Positions 1 through 9,722 of a stretch of DNA of 16,934 bases are shown one piece after another. The DNA comes from SXOA01 sp051004015. GTDB taxonomy: Bacteria; Planctomycetota; Planctomycetia; Pirellulales; Pirellulaceae. Positions within the stretch are counted from its first letter, which is position 1, and the number at the start of each line of letters is the position of its first letter. The notes under the pieces were generated by a model. That model saw only the letters and a list, made by a program, of their open reading frames with translations. It was not told where the DNA came from and searched no databases. Made by a program: the position numbers and the translations under genes. The stretch spans positions 1 to 16,934 of the forward strand of contig JBPCKT010000064.1 of assembly GCA_051004015.1 (NCBI GenBank), in the 5' to 3' direction.

Positions 1-42
1 TGTCTGGCCTCCCCCTCCGGCCCTAAGGGCATGTACCCCTCT

Positions 43-88
43 TTCCCACGCTCCGCGTGGGAACGCACGTCCCCGAGGCTCCGCCTCG
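43..88. repeat. Paired-hairpin dispersed element, copy 1
   Basis: There are two perfect hairpins in a row. The first has arms TTCCCACGC (43-51) and GCGTGGGAA (55-63) around loop TCC. The second has arms CGAGGC (74-79) and GCCTCG (83-88), also around TCC. The linker contains CACGT. Read on the opposite strand, 14395-14438 has the same arrangement with compensating stem changes. Translations of such elements (for example PRSAWERTS in one frame here) are, from memory, common spurious peptides in planctomycete annotations. Confidence 0.8.
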
Positions 89-127
89 CGGCCCCGTCTG
101 ACCGTGATAAGCCCCTGGCCACGAAAA

Positions 128-170
128 GGGGTCGGGAAGATTTTTCGCCGCGAAAACCCTTCCCGACCCC
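128..170. repeat. Long two-stage hairpin
   Basis: A perfect 12-bp outer stem pairs GGGGTCGGGAAG (128-139) with CTTCCCGACCCC (159-170). Inside it a second perfect 6-bp stem pairs TTTTCG (142-147) with CGAAAA (151-156) around a CCG triloop, leaving only a 2x2 internal loop. There is no downstream T-run on the plus strand, so a simple intrinsic terminator is not the obvious reading. Confidence 0.75.
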
Positions 171-272
171 GTTCCCCTCCCGCCCTAAACGTCGCGCGAG
201 GCCTGGTTCAGGCTCGCCAACATATAAGCGGCTGATAAGCCTCCGATTATACAGGTTTTCGAGTTCCTGTTT

Positions 273-289
273 TGATACACCCTGTATCA
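273..289. repeat. Short hairpin TGATACA-CCC-TGTATCA
   Basis: A perfect 7-bp stem closes a CCC triloop. A related composite hairpin lies at 373-407: ATACA pairs with TGTAT outside and CCCCC with GGGGG inside. Both share an (T)ATACACCC-like left arm, which suggests two diverged copies of one small element. Confidence 0.5.
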
Positions 290-590
290 CGCGCCCGCTC
301 GCAACCCCTTGCCCCCCTTCCACTTCCGCCCCACCGCCGCTCGCAACTTGGCCCGTTTCAGCGACTTTCTTAATACACCCAAACCCCCATACTTCCGGGG
401 GATGTATCATCGATTTGATAAGGTGTTTTTCAAACACAGTTACACCATCGCCCAGCCACTTAACGGTACATTTTCTTCCCTTACCACCCAATTCTCAAAG
501 ATCCCCCGTTGGAGTCCCACCTTCAGGCGGCCCCCCAACGGGAGAATGACGAAATTCGAATTCCAAATGTCGAATGAAAAAACGCTCATC

Positions 591-639
591 CATTCGTCAT
601 TCGTCATTCGTCATTCGTCATTCGCCATTCGCCATTCGA
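591..639. repeat. Seven tandem CATTCGN heptamers
   Basis: Seven consecutive 7-bp units start at 591: CATTCGT four times, CATTCGC twice and CATTCGA once. Nearby sequence at 545-578 carries complementary motifs such as GTCGAATGA and GACGAAATTCG, so the region can also fold back on itself. The units have no unique spacers, so this is a microsatellite-like array and not a CRISPR. Confidence 0.85.
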
Positions 640-811
640 TTTTCGTCATTTCCTCTTTCCCCTGCCTGTTGAATCCGCACCCCCCCGATTCATCACCCCC
701 CACGGCATGCAAAACAGGGGTCTGTGATGAACTAGCTCCCCTCCAATTCAACACCAGGGGGGTATTCTTCCCCTCCACCCGCGAAAGTTCGCTTCTCCTC
801 CCGTTCCCATA

Positions 812-832
812 GAAAACTGAAAACTGAAAACT
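812..832. repeat. Three tandem GAAAACT heptamers
   Basis: Three exact copies of GAAAACT lie head to tail. It is a second, unrelated heptamer array about 170 bp after the CATTCGN array and also lies outside any gene. Confidence 0.8.
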
Positions 833-925
833 TCCCCGCCCCGCCCTCGCGCGGAGCTCCGCCCCTCGTTCCCCTATTATACAAAATGGCACTTCTGCCT
901 AAGTGTCTAGTACTTTCGGTGGGGT

Positions 926-938
926 AGGCTTCCAGCCT
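926..938. repeat. AGGCT-TCC-AGCCT hairpin
   Basis: A 5-bp stem, extendable by GG/CC with one G-T wobble, closes a TCC triloop. The loop matches that of the element at 43-88 but the stem core is CT/AG instead of GC/GC, so it is probably a separate dispersed repeat. Confidence 0.5.
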
Positions 939-1133
939 GCCCAGAACCGCCCCATCTTCGCCTGAGCGGTGCGCCTTACGTCAGTCCAGGGGAGCACAAA
1001 GGGGCAGGAAGGGAACGACCGCAGAGCAACTGGAACTGCAAGCAACACTCCGTCCCCGTGGCGCCCACGCGTCTCCAGCAGAACATAAAATATATGGACC
1101 TGCCGCCTTCTTTCCCGAACCTTCGACGCCAGG

Positions 1134-1316
1134 ATGAGGCACGCCGAACGCCTCTCGGTCGACCGGCTCCGGGCGGCAATCAGGAATCTTTTCGCCGCGG
1201 TCGTGGTGGAGAACCTGACACTGCCGAACGAGAATCATCGGGCGTCCGTCGCGGGCGTGGCGGCCCAGTCGCTTTACGAGCTGGGGGAGAAGTTGGCGAA
1301 TGAATTTAAGGAATAG
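1134..1316 (+). CDS. Small hypothetical protein, 60 aa
   Basis: This is a short soluble-looking protein predicted to be mainly helical. The N-terminal half is MRHAERLSVDRLRAAIRN-like and amphipathic, and the end is charged (GEKLANEFKE). Codon third positions are mostly G or C, as in the confident genes nearby, and that is the main reason to keep it. An in-frame TAA at 1086 and the lack of another start codon leave ATG 1134 as the only choice. The AGG directly before it is too close to be a normal ribosome binding site. I do not recognise a family. It could be spurious, since it sits at the edge of the repeat region. Confidence 0.4.
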   Translation: MRHAERLSVDRLRAAIRNLFAAVVVENLTLPNENHRASVAGVAAQSLYELGEKLANEFKE

Positions 1317-1404
1317 GGGGCTCACGCCCACCCTTGGTAAACGGTTTGTGTATGCTAGCATTCGGTCGCTTTGAGCCGGCAATGGTCTTTCACGGAATCG
1401 GCGA

Positions 1405-2307
1405 ATGTCTGCAGCTCCGGCAACCGACAACAGCAAACAGCAGCCTGAAAAGATATCTTCCGCTCTGCGGAGATATCTGGGAAAGTTCGTGAGTTGGATT
1501 TCCCTAAAGGCACGTGCTTGGATTGCGTGCTTGTTTTTTCAGGCTGATGCTGGCGAAAGAGAAGCGACTCGCGAGGTAATTACGCTCCAGCTTTGGATTT
1601 TGGGTCAGGTTGCCGTTCTCATCGGCTCCATTCCTAAACAGCCAAAGCCAAGCCCGTTCCTGGTTTTCCTTTTTGGAATAGTAGCTATATTGCCGCTCGC
1701 GAGCTTCCTTTCAATCATAGGAGCTACTAAGCCCATGCGAAACTCTATCGCGATAAATCACTATTTTGACAGAAACTCTGTCACTTTGGCCAGATTTACC
1801 CTCGTATTTGGCGCCCTCATTTTCGCGGTCGTCGGCATTGGCTACATGTATGCGCAATTCCCGGGGCAGGCGAAACCAACACCGCTGAAGGCCGCGGGGG
1901 CGGTGCCGTTCGTGTTCCCGCGGGACGTCGTTCCGTTCAAGATAGAAGCCGGCACCAAGGGAGTGGCGATTAGGTATGCAATTACTCGCGAAATGATCGT
2001 CGACCCATTGGAAGTTGACGTGAAACTTGAGGGCAGGTTCAGTGGATTAAAAGTAGTTGGGGCGATGGGATTCAAGCGGACCATGGATGGCAAACGCGAG
2101 CCGACGTTGTTTCAGCCTGAGGTCATGGAACCAACAAAGGACGGTAAGGTCGTGATTTACTGGAATCGCCTAAGCCGTGAAAACGAATACGACTTAGACG
2201 TCATTTTGTATAGCCCGGATGGAAAGCCCACGCCCGAAGAGATCATGCGAGAAGTTGTCGACGACGGGAAAGCAATTGGCGCAAAGGCGTTCCTTCCAAC
2301 TCGGTAG
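1405..2307 (+). CDS. Hypothetical three-helix membrane protein with a large extracytoplasmic-type domain
   Basis: The product is 300 aa with no family that I recognise. It has a polar N-terminus (1-20), a possible amphipathic helix (22-46), then three hydrophobic segments at about 59-77, 85-107 and 129-151. A soluble C-terminal domain of about 150 residues follows (152-300), rich in alternating beta-type stretches such as DPLEVDVKLEG and KVVIYWNRL, which could be an Ig-like sandwich. If the N-terminus is cytoplasmic, three passes place the C-terminal domain outside the cytoplasm. A gene for a small secreted beta-rich protein follows only 5 bp downstream, so the two are probably co-transcribed and may act together. 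Codon third positions hold more A and T than in ppdK or ribE, hinting at an acquired gene. There is no clear ribosome binding site in front of ATG 1405; a GGA lies about 10 bases upstream. Confidence 0.7.
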   Translation: MSAAPATDNSKQQPEKISSALRRYLGKFVSWISLKARAWIACLFFQADAGEREATREVITLQLWILGQVAVLIGSIPKQPKPSPFLVFLFGIVAILPLASFLSIIGATKPMRNSIAINHYFDRNSVTLARFTLVFGALIFAVVGIGYMYAQFPGQAKPTPLKAAGAVPFVFPRDVVPFKIEAGTKGVAIRYAITREMIVDPLEVDVKLEGRFSGLKVVGAMGFKRTMDGKREPTLFQPEVMEPTKDGKVVIYWNRLSRENEYDLDVILYSPDGKPTPEEIMREVVDDGKAIGAKAFLPTR

Positions 2308-2312
2308 TCAAA

Positions 2313-2681
2313 ATGCCGTCCCGTCATATTGTGGTCGCCACGTGCTTCATCGTTGTCTTATCTTCGAGCGCGTACGCCGTACCCACAACTATTTTGGTTC
2401 ACGACCGTAAGGGTGTCGTGGAAGGTGCGGAGGTATTGATCGAGACTTTTGATGAGCCGCCGCAATACGTGCCCGATGACAACGAACGGCGAACGGGCAG
2501 CAAGGGCGAGCTTTCAATTAATTTGGCCCCCTTTGTGGCTAAACGCAGACTTATGATCATTGTCGCGGCGAAGGGGCGAGGGCAGGGACGCAAGGAGATT
2601 GCCTGCCCCACGGGGGAGCTTCCACCGACCGTCACTATAGAGTTGTCAATTTCCCCACTATTTCCCCAGCCAAAGCCCTAA
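2313..2681 (+). CDS. Small secreted protein with a carboxypeptidase-regulatory/Ig-like fold
   Basis: This 122-aa protein opens with a clear Sec signal peptide, residues 1-22, with an AYA-type cleavage site before VPTTILV. The mature part has the pattern of transthyretin-like or carboxypeptidase-regulatory beta domains: a strand, then DRKGVVEGAEVLIET, then a Gly-containing turn (TGSKGELSINL) and a final VTIELS strand, ending in a Pro-rich tail. Such domains usually serve binding or adhesion and are not enzymes. Assigning it to that fold is my inference from the pattern, not from a profile match. The start lies 5 bp after the stop of the membrane-protein gene, which points to one operon. The stop is 38 bp before the end of the convergent nuclease-like gene. 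Confidence 0.65.
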   Translation: MPSRHIVVATCFIVVLSSSAYAVPTTILVHDRKGVVEGAEVLIETFDEPPQYVPDDNERRTGSKGELSINLAPFVAKRRLMIIVAAKGRGQGRKEIACPTGELPPTVTIELSISPLFPQPKP

Positions 2682-2719
2682 GCGAGTGGGGTTCGGGAAT
2701 CCGAAGAGTTGCTGGACAG

Positions 2720-3571
2720 TTAGACGTTTTGGGCGGCGACTGGCGGAGCAGAAGCCGCCGGCGGGAGAGTGGGATCAGTCGGGGCAGGTGTCGCAGCGGC
2801 TTCCGTTGACTCCTCCGGTTCTGCTTTTGACTCACGCAATGACTTCTTCCCAGACCTCCGAACCCGCCCTGCGGCCTCAACCGCTGATGGACCTTCCAGC
2901 GTATCGCGCTTGATGACTTCATTTTCAAGGCACCGGACGATTTCCTCTTCACCAACATTCACATCCACAATCCGCTTAAGCTCTCGGCGAATGACGTTGA
3001 CCACGCTCTCGTTCTTGGTGAGGAGCGCGGCGAAGATGAAGCGGCTGGTTGCGTCTTGGCGGTCACGTAGTTCGTTGTGGGCACCTTTAAGGAGCCCTTC
3101 GCGCGTGAATGGATATAGCGACTCAAGCTGAGCCTCTTTCTTCCAATCGATCTGCGTCAGGTCAACAGACAGCACAGGCCGGCTATCGATGGGCTTGGCG
3201 AAAATTACGTGGTGCAGTTGCCACACCATACCGTTGGTGAGGATGACCCACTCCAGGCCCTGATTTGCGGCATAGTCAACGACTTGCTTTAAGTGGCGGT
3301 CGCTCAGGTCGAGTCCAATTGCCTTCACTTCATGAAGCTCGACGAGTTTTTCATCAAGTCGAATCCCCAAGTCGCAGTATGTCCCCCTGATCGCCACTTC
3401 GCTGGTCAATTCGGTGTATTTATCAAAGCCGAAAATGTCCGAAAGGATGTCTTTGACCAGTGTCACCGTGTCGGCCTCGGAGATGTCTCGCTGCCGTTGC
3501 TGCTGGATGATCGGGACCAATCGCTTAAGACCTTGCGCAAGTCGCTCAGAAACTCGTTTGGGAATGGCCAT
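2720..3571 (-). CDS. Stand-alone HsdR-N-type (PD-(D/E)XK) nuclease-like protein
   Basis: The product is 283 aa and resembles the N-terminal nuclease domain of type I restriction subunit R without the helicase. Visible core: a helical lead (1-50), E58 in TSEVAIRG, D67 in YCDLGIRL, E81-V82-K83 in ELHEVKAIG, and Q96/Y100 in KQVVDYAANQG. Together these match the D...ExK...QxxxY pattern of this nuclease fold, so the active site looks intact. Residues 240-283 are a Pro/Ala-rich, probably disordered tail. ATG 3571 is preferred over a TTG 21 bases upstream because AGGA (3579-3582 on this strand) sits 7 bases before it. No methylase or specificity subunit is nearby, so it is not a complete restriction system. 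It converges on the membrane/secreted gene pair. Many stand-alone HsdR-N proteins have no tested role. DNA cleavage is inferred. Confidence 0.8.
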   Translation of the reverse strand: MAIPKRVSERLAQGLKRLVPIIQQQRQRDISEADTVTLVKDILSDIFGFDKYTELTSEVAIRGTYCDLGIRLDEKLVELHEVKAIGLDLSDRHLKQVVDYAANQGLEWVILTNGMVWQLHHVIFAKPIDSRPVLSVDLTQIDWKKEAQLESLYPFTREGLLKGAHNELRDRQDATSRFIFAALLTKNESVVNVIRRELKRIVDVNVGEEEIVRCLENEVIKRDTLEGPSAVEAAGRVRRSGKKSLRESKAEPEESTEAAATPAPTDPTLPPAASAPPVAAQNV

Positions 3572-3874
3572 GAATAAGTCCTGACTCCGCAAGCACTAGT
3601 GATTCGGGCTGCGCCAGTCCGCAACGCTACCCTACTCCGGCCAGAAAAGCTACTCCCGCCTAGGCTGGCGGCAATGTGCCTGGGGCGCTTGCTAGTGGCG
3701 GTTTTGGTACGGTGTGCCGTCCCCTGAAGTAGAACCCTATAACACTGCCAGCAAGGGTTCCGAGCAGCGGGAAGAGAAAAGGGGACGGGAGTCGTTTTTG
3801 ACAAATCAGGAAGGGGGACGAGGACAGGTCCATCTACGGGCGCAATTTTGTGGATGAGCCTGGGTCGATCCCAG
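3572..3874. other. Intergenic stretch between two minus-strand genes
   Basis: I see no convincing gene in these 303 bases. It must hold the promoter of the nuclease-like gene, but no clear -10/-35 pair stands out. Small hairpins lie at 3656-3671 (CCGCC/GGCGG) and at 3860-3874 (CTGGG/CCCAG, immediately after the stop codon of the propeller gene). The latter could help end transcription, though no T-run follows it. Confidence 0.5.
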
Positions 3875-5146
3875 TTACGTCCCAAAGCAGTACAGATGGT
3901 CGTTCGTCCTGAGCAGCACTTTGCCATCGACGAAGACGGGGGTGGCGAGGACGAATTCACTGGGGAGTTCGTTTTCGGCGACGACCTTCGAGTCCTTCTC
4001 CGGCGTGATGACGTAGGTCTTGCCGTCCTCCCGCGTGATGTAGAGCTTTCCCCCGGCCAGGATCGGGGACGAGCTCACCGTCGTCGCCCGCCCCTTTTCC
4101 GGCTGGGTGGTCCAGAGAGGATCGCCGGTTTTCAGGTCGAGGCAGGAAATTTGCCCCTTGTCGTTGCAGAGGTAGACCTTGCCATCCTGGGCGATCGGGG
4201 TGGGGACGTCGGCTCCCAGGTTCTCCTTGGTCCAGAGGACGTGGGTCTCGGTCACGTCCCCTTGGCCGCCGAGCTTGATGGCGGTGACGGTGCCGCCGCG
4301 GGCGTAGGGGGCGATGACCACGCCGTCGGAGACCACGGCGGACGAGATGGAGCGGAAGTTCGGATTTTTCCTTGGGTTCAGATCCCCGACCCGCCACAAC
4401 TCTTTTCCGTTGGCGGCGTCGTGCCCGGTGACGTAGTCCGCACCCAGCACCACGATGAGTTCCTGCTCGTCGCTGCGTACCACCACCGGCGTGGTATAGC
4501 TATCGGCCGATTCGCTGGGGGCTCCTGTGTTACGGTCCTGCTTCCAGGCCAGCTTGCCGGTTACCTTATCAAACGCGGCCAGGAACGAGGGGCCGCCGTG
4601 CATCACAGTGGCGACGACGTGATTCTTGGTCAGCACGGGGGAGGTGCCGACATCGTGCCAGAGTGTGTCTTCGCCGTATTTCTCCTGCAGGTTCATTTGC
4701 CAGACGATCTTGCCGCTGAAATCGACCGCCCCAAAGTCGCCGCTCTTGAAATAGACGAAGACGTGCTTGCCGTCGGTCACGGTGGAAGGGTTGGTGCTGC
4801 TCCCCTTGGCACTTTTCTTGGCCTTGGCAACGCCGATTTCCGTCCGCCACAGCTCCTTGCCGCTCCGGTCATAGCAAAGGAGCATGTTCTTCGCCGGCTC
4901 CCCATTTTCCGCCACGCCACAGGTCAGAAAGATGCGGTCCTCCCAAACGATGGGGGTCGACGCTCCCTGCCCCGGCAGCTTCACCTTCCAGGCCACATTC
5001 TCGGTGCTGCTCCACTTCGTGGGATACGCCTTCCCCTCCGCCACGCCGCTCTGGCTGGGCCCGCGCCAATTCGGCCAATTCTCCGCGCGGGCCAGGGAGG
5101 GAACGAGGGCGACAAGTGCCAGGAGGATGGTGGCAAGGCGGGGCAT
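3875..5146 (-). CDS. Secreted PQQ-type beta-propeller repeat protein
   Basis: The product is 423 aa. Residues 1-21 are a signal peptide ending LARA, then ENWPNWRGPSQSG, the opening typical of planctomycete outer-membrane-protein-assembly (BamB)-like propellers. At least five to six blades show the repeat signature of a short turn followed by GK/GD and W, for example DRSGKELWRTEI, DKVTGKLAWKQD, AANGKELWRVG and DLKTGDPLWTTQ. The chain ends YCFGT, a usual last strand. It probably acts outside the cytoplasm as a binding or scaffold protein. There are no catalytic heme or calcium-PQQ dehydrogenase motifs, so enzyme activity is doubtful. ATG 5146 was chosen over an upstream in-frame ATG (5260) because GGAG (5155-5158) is 8 bases before it and the signal peptide begins there. 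It is paralogous in type to the last gene of the window and divergent from ppdK. Confidence 0.88.
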   Translation of the reverse strand: MPRLATILLALVALVPSLARAENWPNWRGPSQSGVAEGKAYPTKWSSTENVAWKVKLPGQGASTPIVWEDRIFLTCGVAENGEPAKNMLLCYDRSGKELWRTEIGVAKAKKSAKGSSTNPSTVTDGKHVFVYFKSGDFGAVDFSGKIVWQMNLQEKYGEDTLWHDVGTSPVLTKNHVVATVMHGGPSFLAAFDKVTGKLAWKQDRNTGAPSESADSYTTPVVVRSDEQELIVVLGADYVTGHDAANGKELWRVGDLNPRKNPNFRSISSAVVSDGVVIAPYARGGTVTAIKLGGQGDVTETHVLWTKENLGADVPTPIAQDGKVYLCNDKGQISCLDLKTGDPLWTTQPEKGRATTVSSSPILAGGKLYITREDGKTYVITPEKDSKVVAENELPSEFVLATPVFVDGKVLLRTNDHLYCFGT

Positions 5147-5245
5147 CGGGGGATCTCCGGTGGGATGATGAGGCTGGACTCTTAATATCGGCGGAGGGAG
5201 GGACAGGTGCAACCGGAGGAACGACTCCTGGAAATGAGGAATGGT

Positions 5246-5358
5246 CTCACACAGAGGCACGGAGGCACAGAGGGAAGGAGTTAGGGTTTGGTAGTCAGAA
5301 TCTGGGGTCGTCCTGAACTTCTATCTTCGTCCTCTGTGCCCCAGTGCCTCTGTGTGAG
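5246..5358. repeat. Large inverted repeat between divergent genes
   Basis: The left arm (5246-5273) begins CTCACACAGAGGCAC and the right arm (5331-5358) ends GTGCCTCTGTGTGAG. The 28-base arms match at 26 positions around a 57-base loop. The element lies in the shared upstream region of the propeller gene and ppdK, so terminator action is unlikely. Peptides such as SHTEARRHRGK, read through its left arm, are from memory frequent spurious translations in several phyla, so this is likely a dispersed repeat. Confidence 0.85.
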
Positions 5359-5504
5359 CCTCCTCTGCCTTCATTGACGCTCTTACCCACCCCCGCTACA
5401 CTCACTAACTCGTTTTCCGCGGAAAAATGCCGGTTTTTGCGGCTCCGCAGGTCAGCTTTCCAACCACCCGAAACTCACCTTTTGCTCCCTCCGAGGCATT
5501 TGTA

Positions 5505-8204
<2,700 letters not shown>

Positions 8205-8240
8205 AAGCGAGGCAGAAGTCGCCGGAGCCAGAGCCTGGTC

Positions 8241-9722
8241 ATGCCTCATTATCCAAAGATTGCCCAGCTCAAAACGGTGGACGTGTTCCGCGCACGGCTC
8301 GCCGAACTGCGGCTGGAGCTGCCGGTGGAGGAGCGGCCGCTGTCGGCTGCGGAGAACTCACCGTTGGCTGAGTCCTTTGAGTTGTCGGATGGAAGACGGC
8401 GAGTCAGCGTCGGCAATCGCTGGTGCATTCACCCGATGGAGGGCTGGGACGCGAATCGGGACGGCACCCCCTCGGAGCTCACACTTCGCCGCTGGCGTAA
8501 TTTCGGACTCTCGGGGGCCAAGCTGATCTGGGGCGGTGAGGCGGCAGCAGTGCAGGAGGACGGGCGGGCGAATCCAAATCAAACGCTGGCGACCGAACAC
8601 AATGGTCGCGGCCTTTACGAACTACTCTCCACATTGGACGCAGCCCATGAGGAATCAATCGGGTATTTCGATGGGCTGCTGGTCGGCTTGCAACTCACGC
8701 ACTCCGGCCGGTATTGCAAGCCCCATGACCACAAGCGGTTCGAGCCGCGGATTGCATACCATCATCCGCTGCTCGACAGCCGCGTGGGGATTGCGCCGGA
8801 CGATGACTCGCGAATTTGGACGGACGATGACCTGGAGCGGCTCATCGATCAATATCTGGTCGCTGCAAAACTGGCCCAGCGCGTCGGCTTTCACTTTGTC
8901 GATATCAAAGCCTGCCACGGCTACCTGCTCCACGAGTTCTTGAGCGCCCGGACTAGACCGGGAAAATTCGGCGGCGACTTCGAGGGGCGGACCCGCATCC
9001 TGACCACCATCATCCGCCGCATCCGCGATGAGCTGCCGGAGCTGCTGGTTGGCGTTCGCCTCAGCGCGTTCGATACGCTCCCCTACCAGCCCGGCGGCGA
9101 AGAGGGAATCGGCGAGCCGGCGGAGTATCGACATTTGCTGCCGTACCACTATGGCTTCGGCGCGAGCGAAGTCGATCCGACGCAGGTGGACCTGGCCGAG
9201 CCGATCAAGCTACTCAAGCTCCTCAGGGAGATCGGCGTGTTCGCCGTCAACCTCAGTGGCGGCAGCCCCTACTACAACCCGCACGTGCAGCGGCCCGCCA
9301 TCTTTCCGCCCAGCGACGGTTATCAACCTCCGGAAGACCCGCTCTCCGGCGTCGCGCGGCAAATTCACGTGGCCCGGCAGCTCAAAGAGGCAGTCCCCGG
9401 CCTGCCCACCGTCGGCACCGCCTACTCGTACCTGCAAGACTATCTGCCGCATGTCGCCCAGGGGATCGTCCGCCAGGGCTGGGCCGACTTCGTCGGGCTG
9501 GGCCGCGTCGTCCTCAGCTACCCGGAGCTCCCCGCCGACGTGCTGGCCGGTCGCGACTGGCAGCGGAAGAAAGTCTGCCGCACCTTCAGCGACTGCACCA
9601 CCGCCCCCCGCAACAGCCTCCCCAGCGGCTGCTATCCGCTGGACCCGTTTTATAAGCAGCGGCCGGAGGCGGAGGAGTTGAAGAAAGTTCAAGGTTCCAA
9701 GTTCAAGGTTCAAGGTTCGTGA
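8241..9722 (+). CDS. Old Yellow Enzyme-type NADH:flavin oxidoreductase
   Basis: This 493-aa protein has the FMN-binding TIM-barrel pattern: WGGEAAAV (97-104), QLTHSGRY (151-158), ACHGYLLHEFLS (224-235) followed by the GG...R.R stretch at 244-252, VNLSGG (336-341) and DFVGLGR (416-422). Family members reduce activated double bonds using NAD(P)H, and the substrate here is unknown. C446, C452 and C464 near the end resemble a degenerate cysteine cluster; the four-cysteine FeS set of 2,4-dienoyl-CoA reductases is not complete. ATG 8241 is the only plausible start after the ppdK stop, with GGAG 13 bases upstream. The 36-bp gap suggests co-transcription with ppdK. The last eleven or so residues (VQGSKFKVQGS) are encoded by a dispersed inverted repeat, so the natural C-terminus was probably altered by its arrival. 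Exact subfamily is uncertain. Confidence 0.88.
   Translation: MPHYPKIAQLKTVDVFRARLAELRLELPVEERPLSAAENSPLAESFELSDGRRRVSVGNRWCIHPMEGWDANRDGTPSELTLRRWRNFGLSGAKLIWGGEAAAVQEDGRANPNQTLATEHNGRGLYELLSTLDAAHEESIGYFDGLLVGLQLTHSGRYCKPHDHKRFEPRIAYHHPLLDSRVGIAPDDDSRIWTDDDLERLIDQYLVAAKLAQRVGFHFVDIKACHGYLLHEFLSARTRPGKFGGDFEGRTRILTTIIRRIRDELPELLVGVRLSAFDTLPYQPGGEEGIGEPAEYRHLLPYHYGFGASEVDPTQVDLAEPIKLLKLLREIGVFAVNLSGGSPYYNPHVQRPAIFPPSDGYQPPEDPLSGVARQIHVARQLKEAVPGLPTVGTAYSYLQDYLPHVAQGIVRQGWADFVGLGRVVLSYPELPADVLAGRDWQRKKVCRTFSDCTTAPRNSLPSGCYPLDPFYKQRPEAEELKKVQGSKFKVQGS

Larger units (their letters stand above)
1..1133. other. Gene-free, repeat-packed region
   Basis: No open frame here reads like a real protein. 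The longer ones are rich in Pro, Ser and Arg and run straight through inverted repeats. The stretch holds, in order, a paired TCC-loop hairpin element (43-88), a long two-stage hairpin (128-170), hairpins at 273-289 and 373-407, a stem CCCGTTGG/CCAACGGG (505-512 with 535-542), seven tandem CATTCGN heptamers (591-639), three GAAAACT copies (812-832), a GCGGAGCTCCGC palindrome (851-862) and another TCC-loop hairpin (926-938). It looks like an island where dispersed repeats have accumulated between genes. Confidence 0.7.

Noticed and set aside
31..549. A 172-codon plus-strand frame starting with MYPSFPRSAWERTS
   Set aside because: It reads directly through several hairpins and is Pro/Ser-rich, so it is a spurious translation of repeats.
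591..639. Possible CRISPR array
   Set aside because: The heptamers are directly adjacent with no unique spacers, and no cas gene is present.
1..1133. Possible tRNA or other structured RNA genes in the gene-free region
   Set aside because: No cloverleaf with a T-loop GTTCRANNC box in the right place was found. The visible structures are simple hairpins.
981..1436. A 151-codon minus-strand frame over the small 60-aa gene
   Set aside because: It has no motif and its composition is less gene-like than that of the plus-strand 60-aa frame. It also overlaps the start of the membrane-protein gene.
2720..3571. Complete type I restriction system
   Set aside because: Only the nuclease-type domain is present; no helicase, methylase or specificity gene lies in the window.
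3848..5185. A 445-codon plus-strand frame opposite the first propeller gene
   Set aside because: It has no recognisable motif and is compositionally skewed. The minus strand shows a signal peptide and repeated propeller blades.
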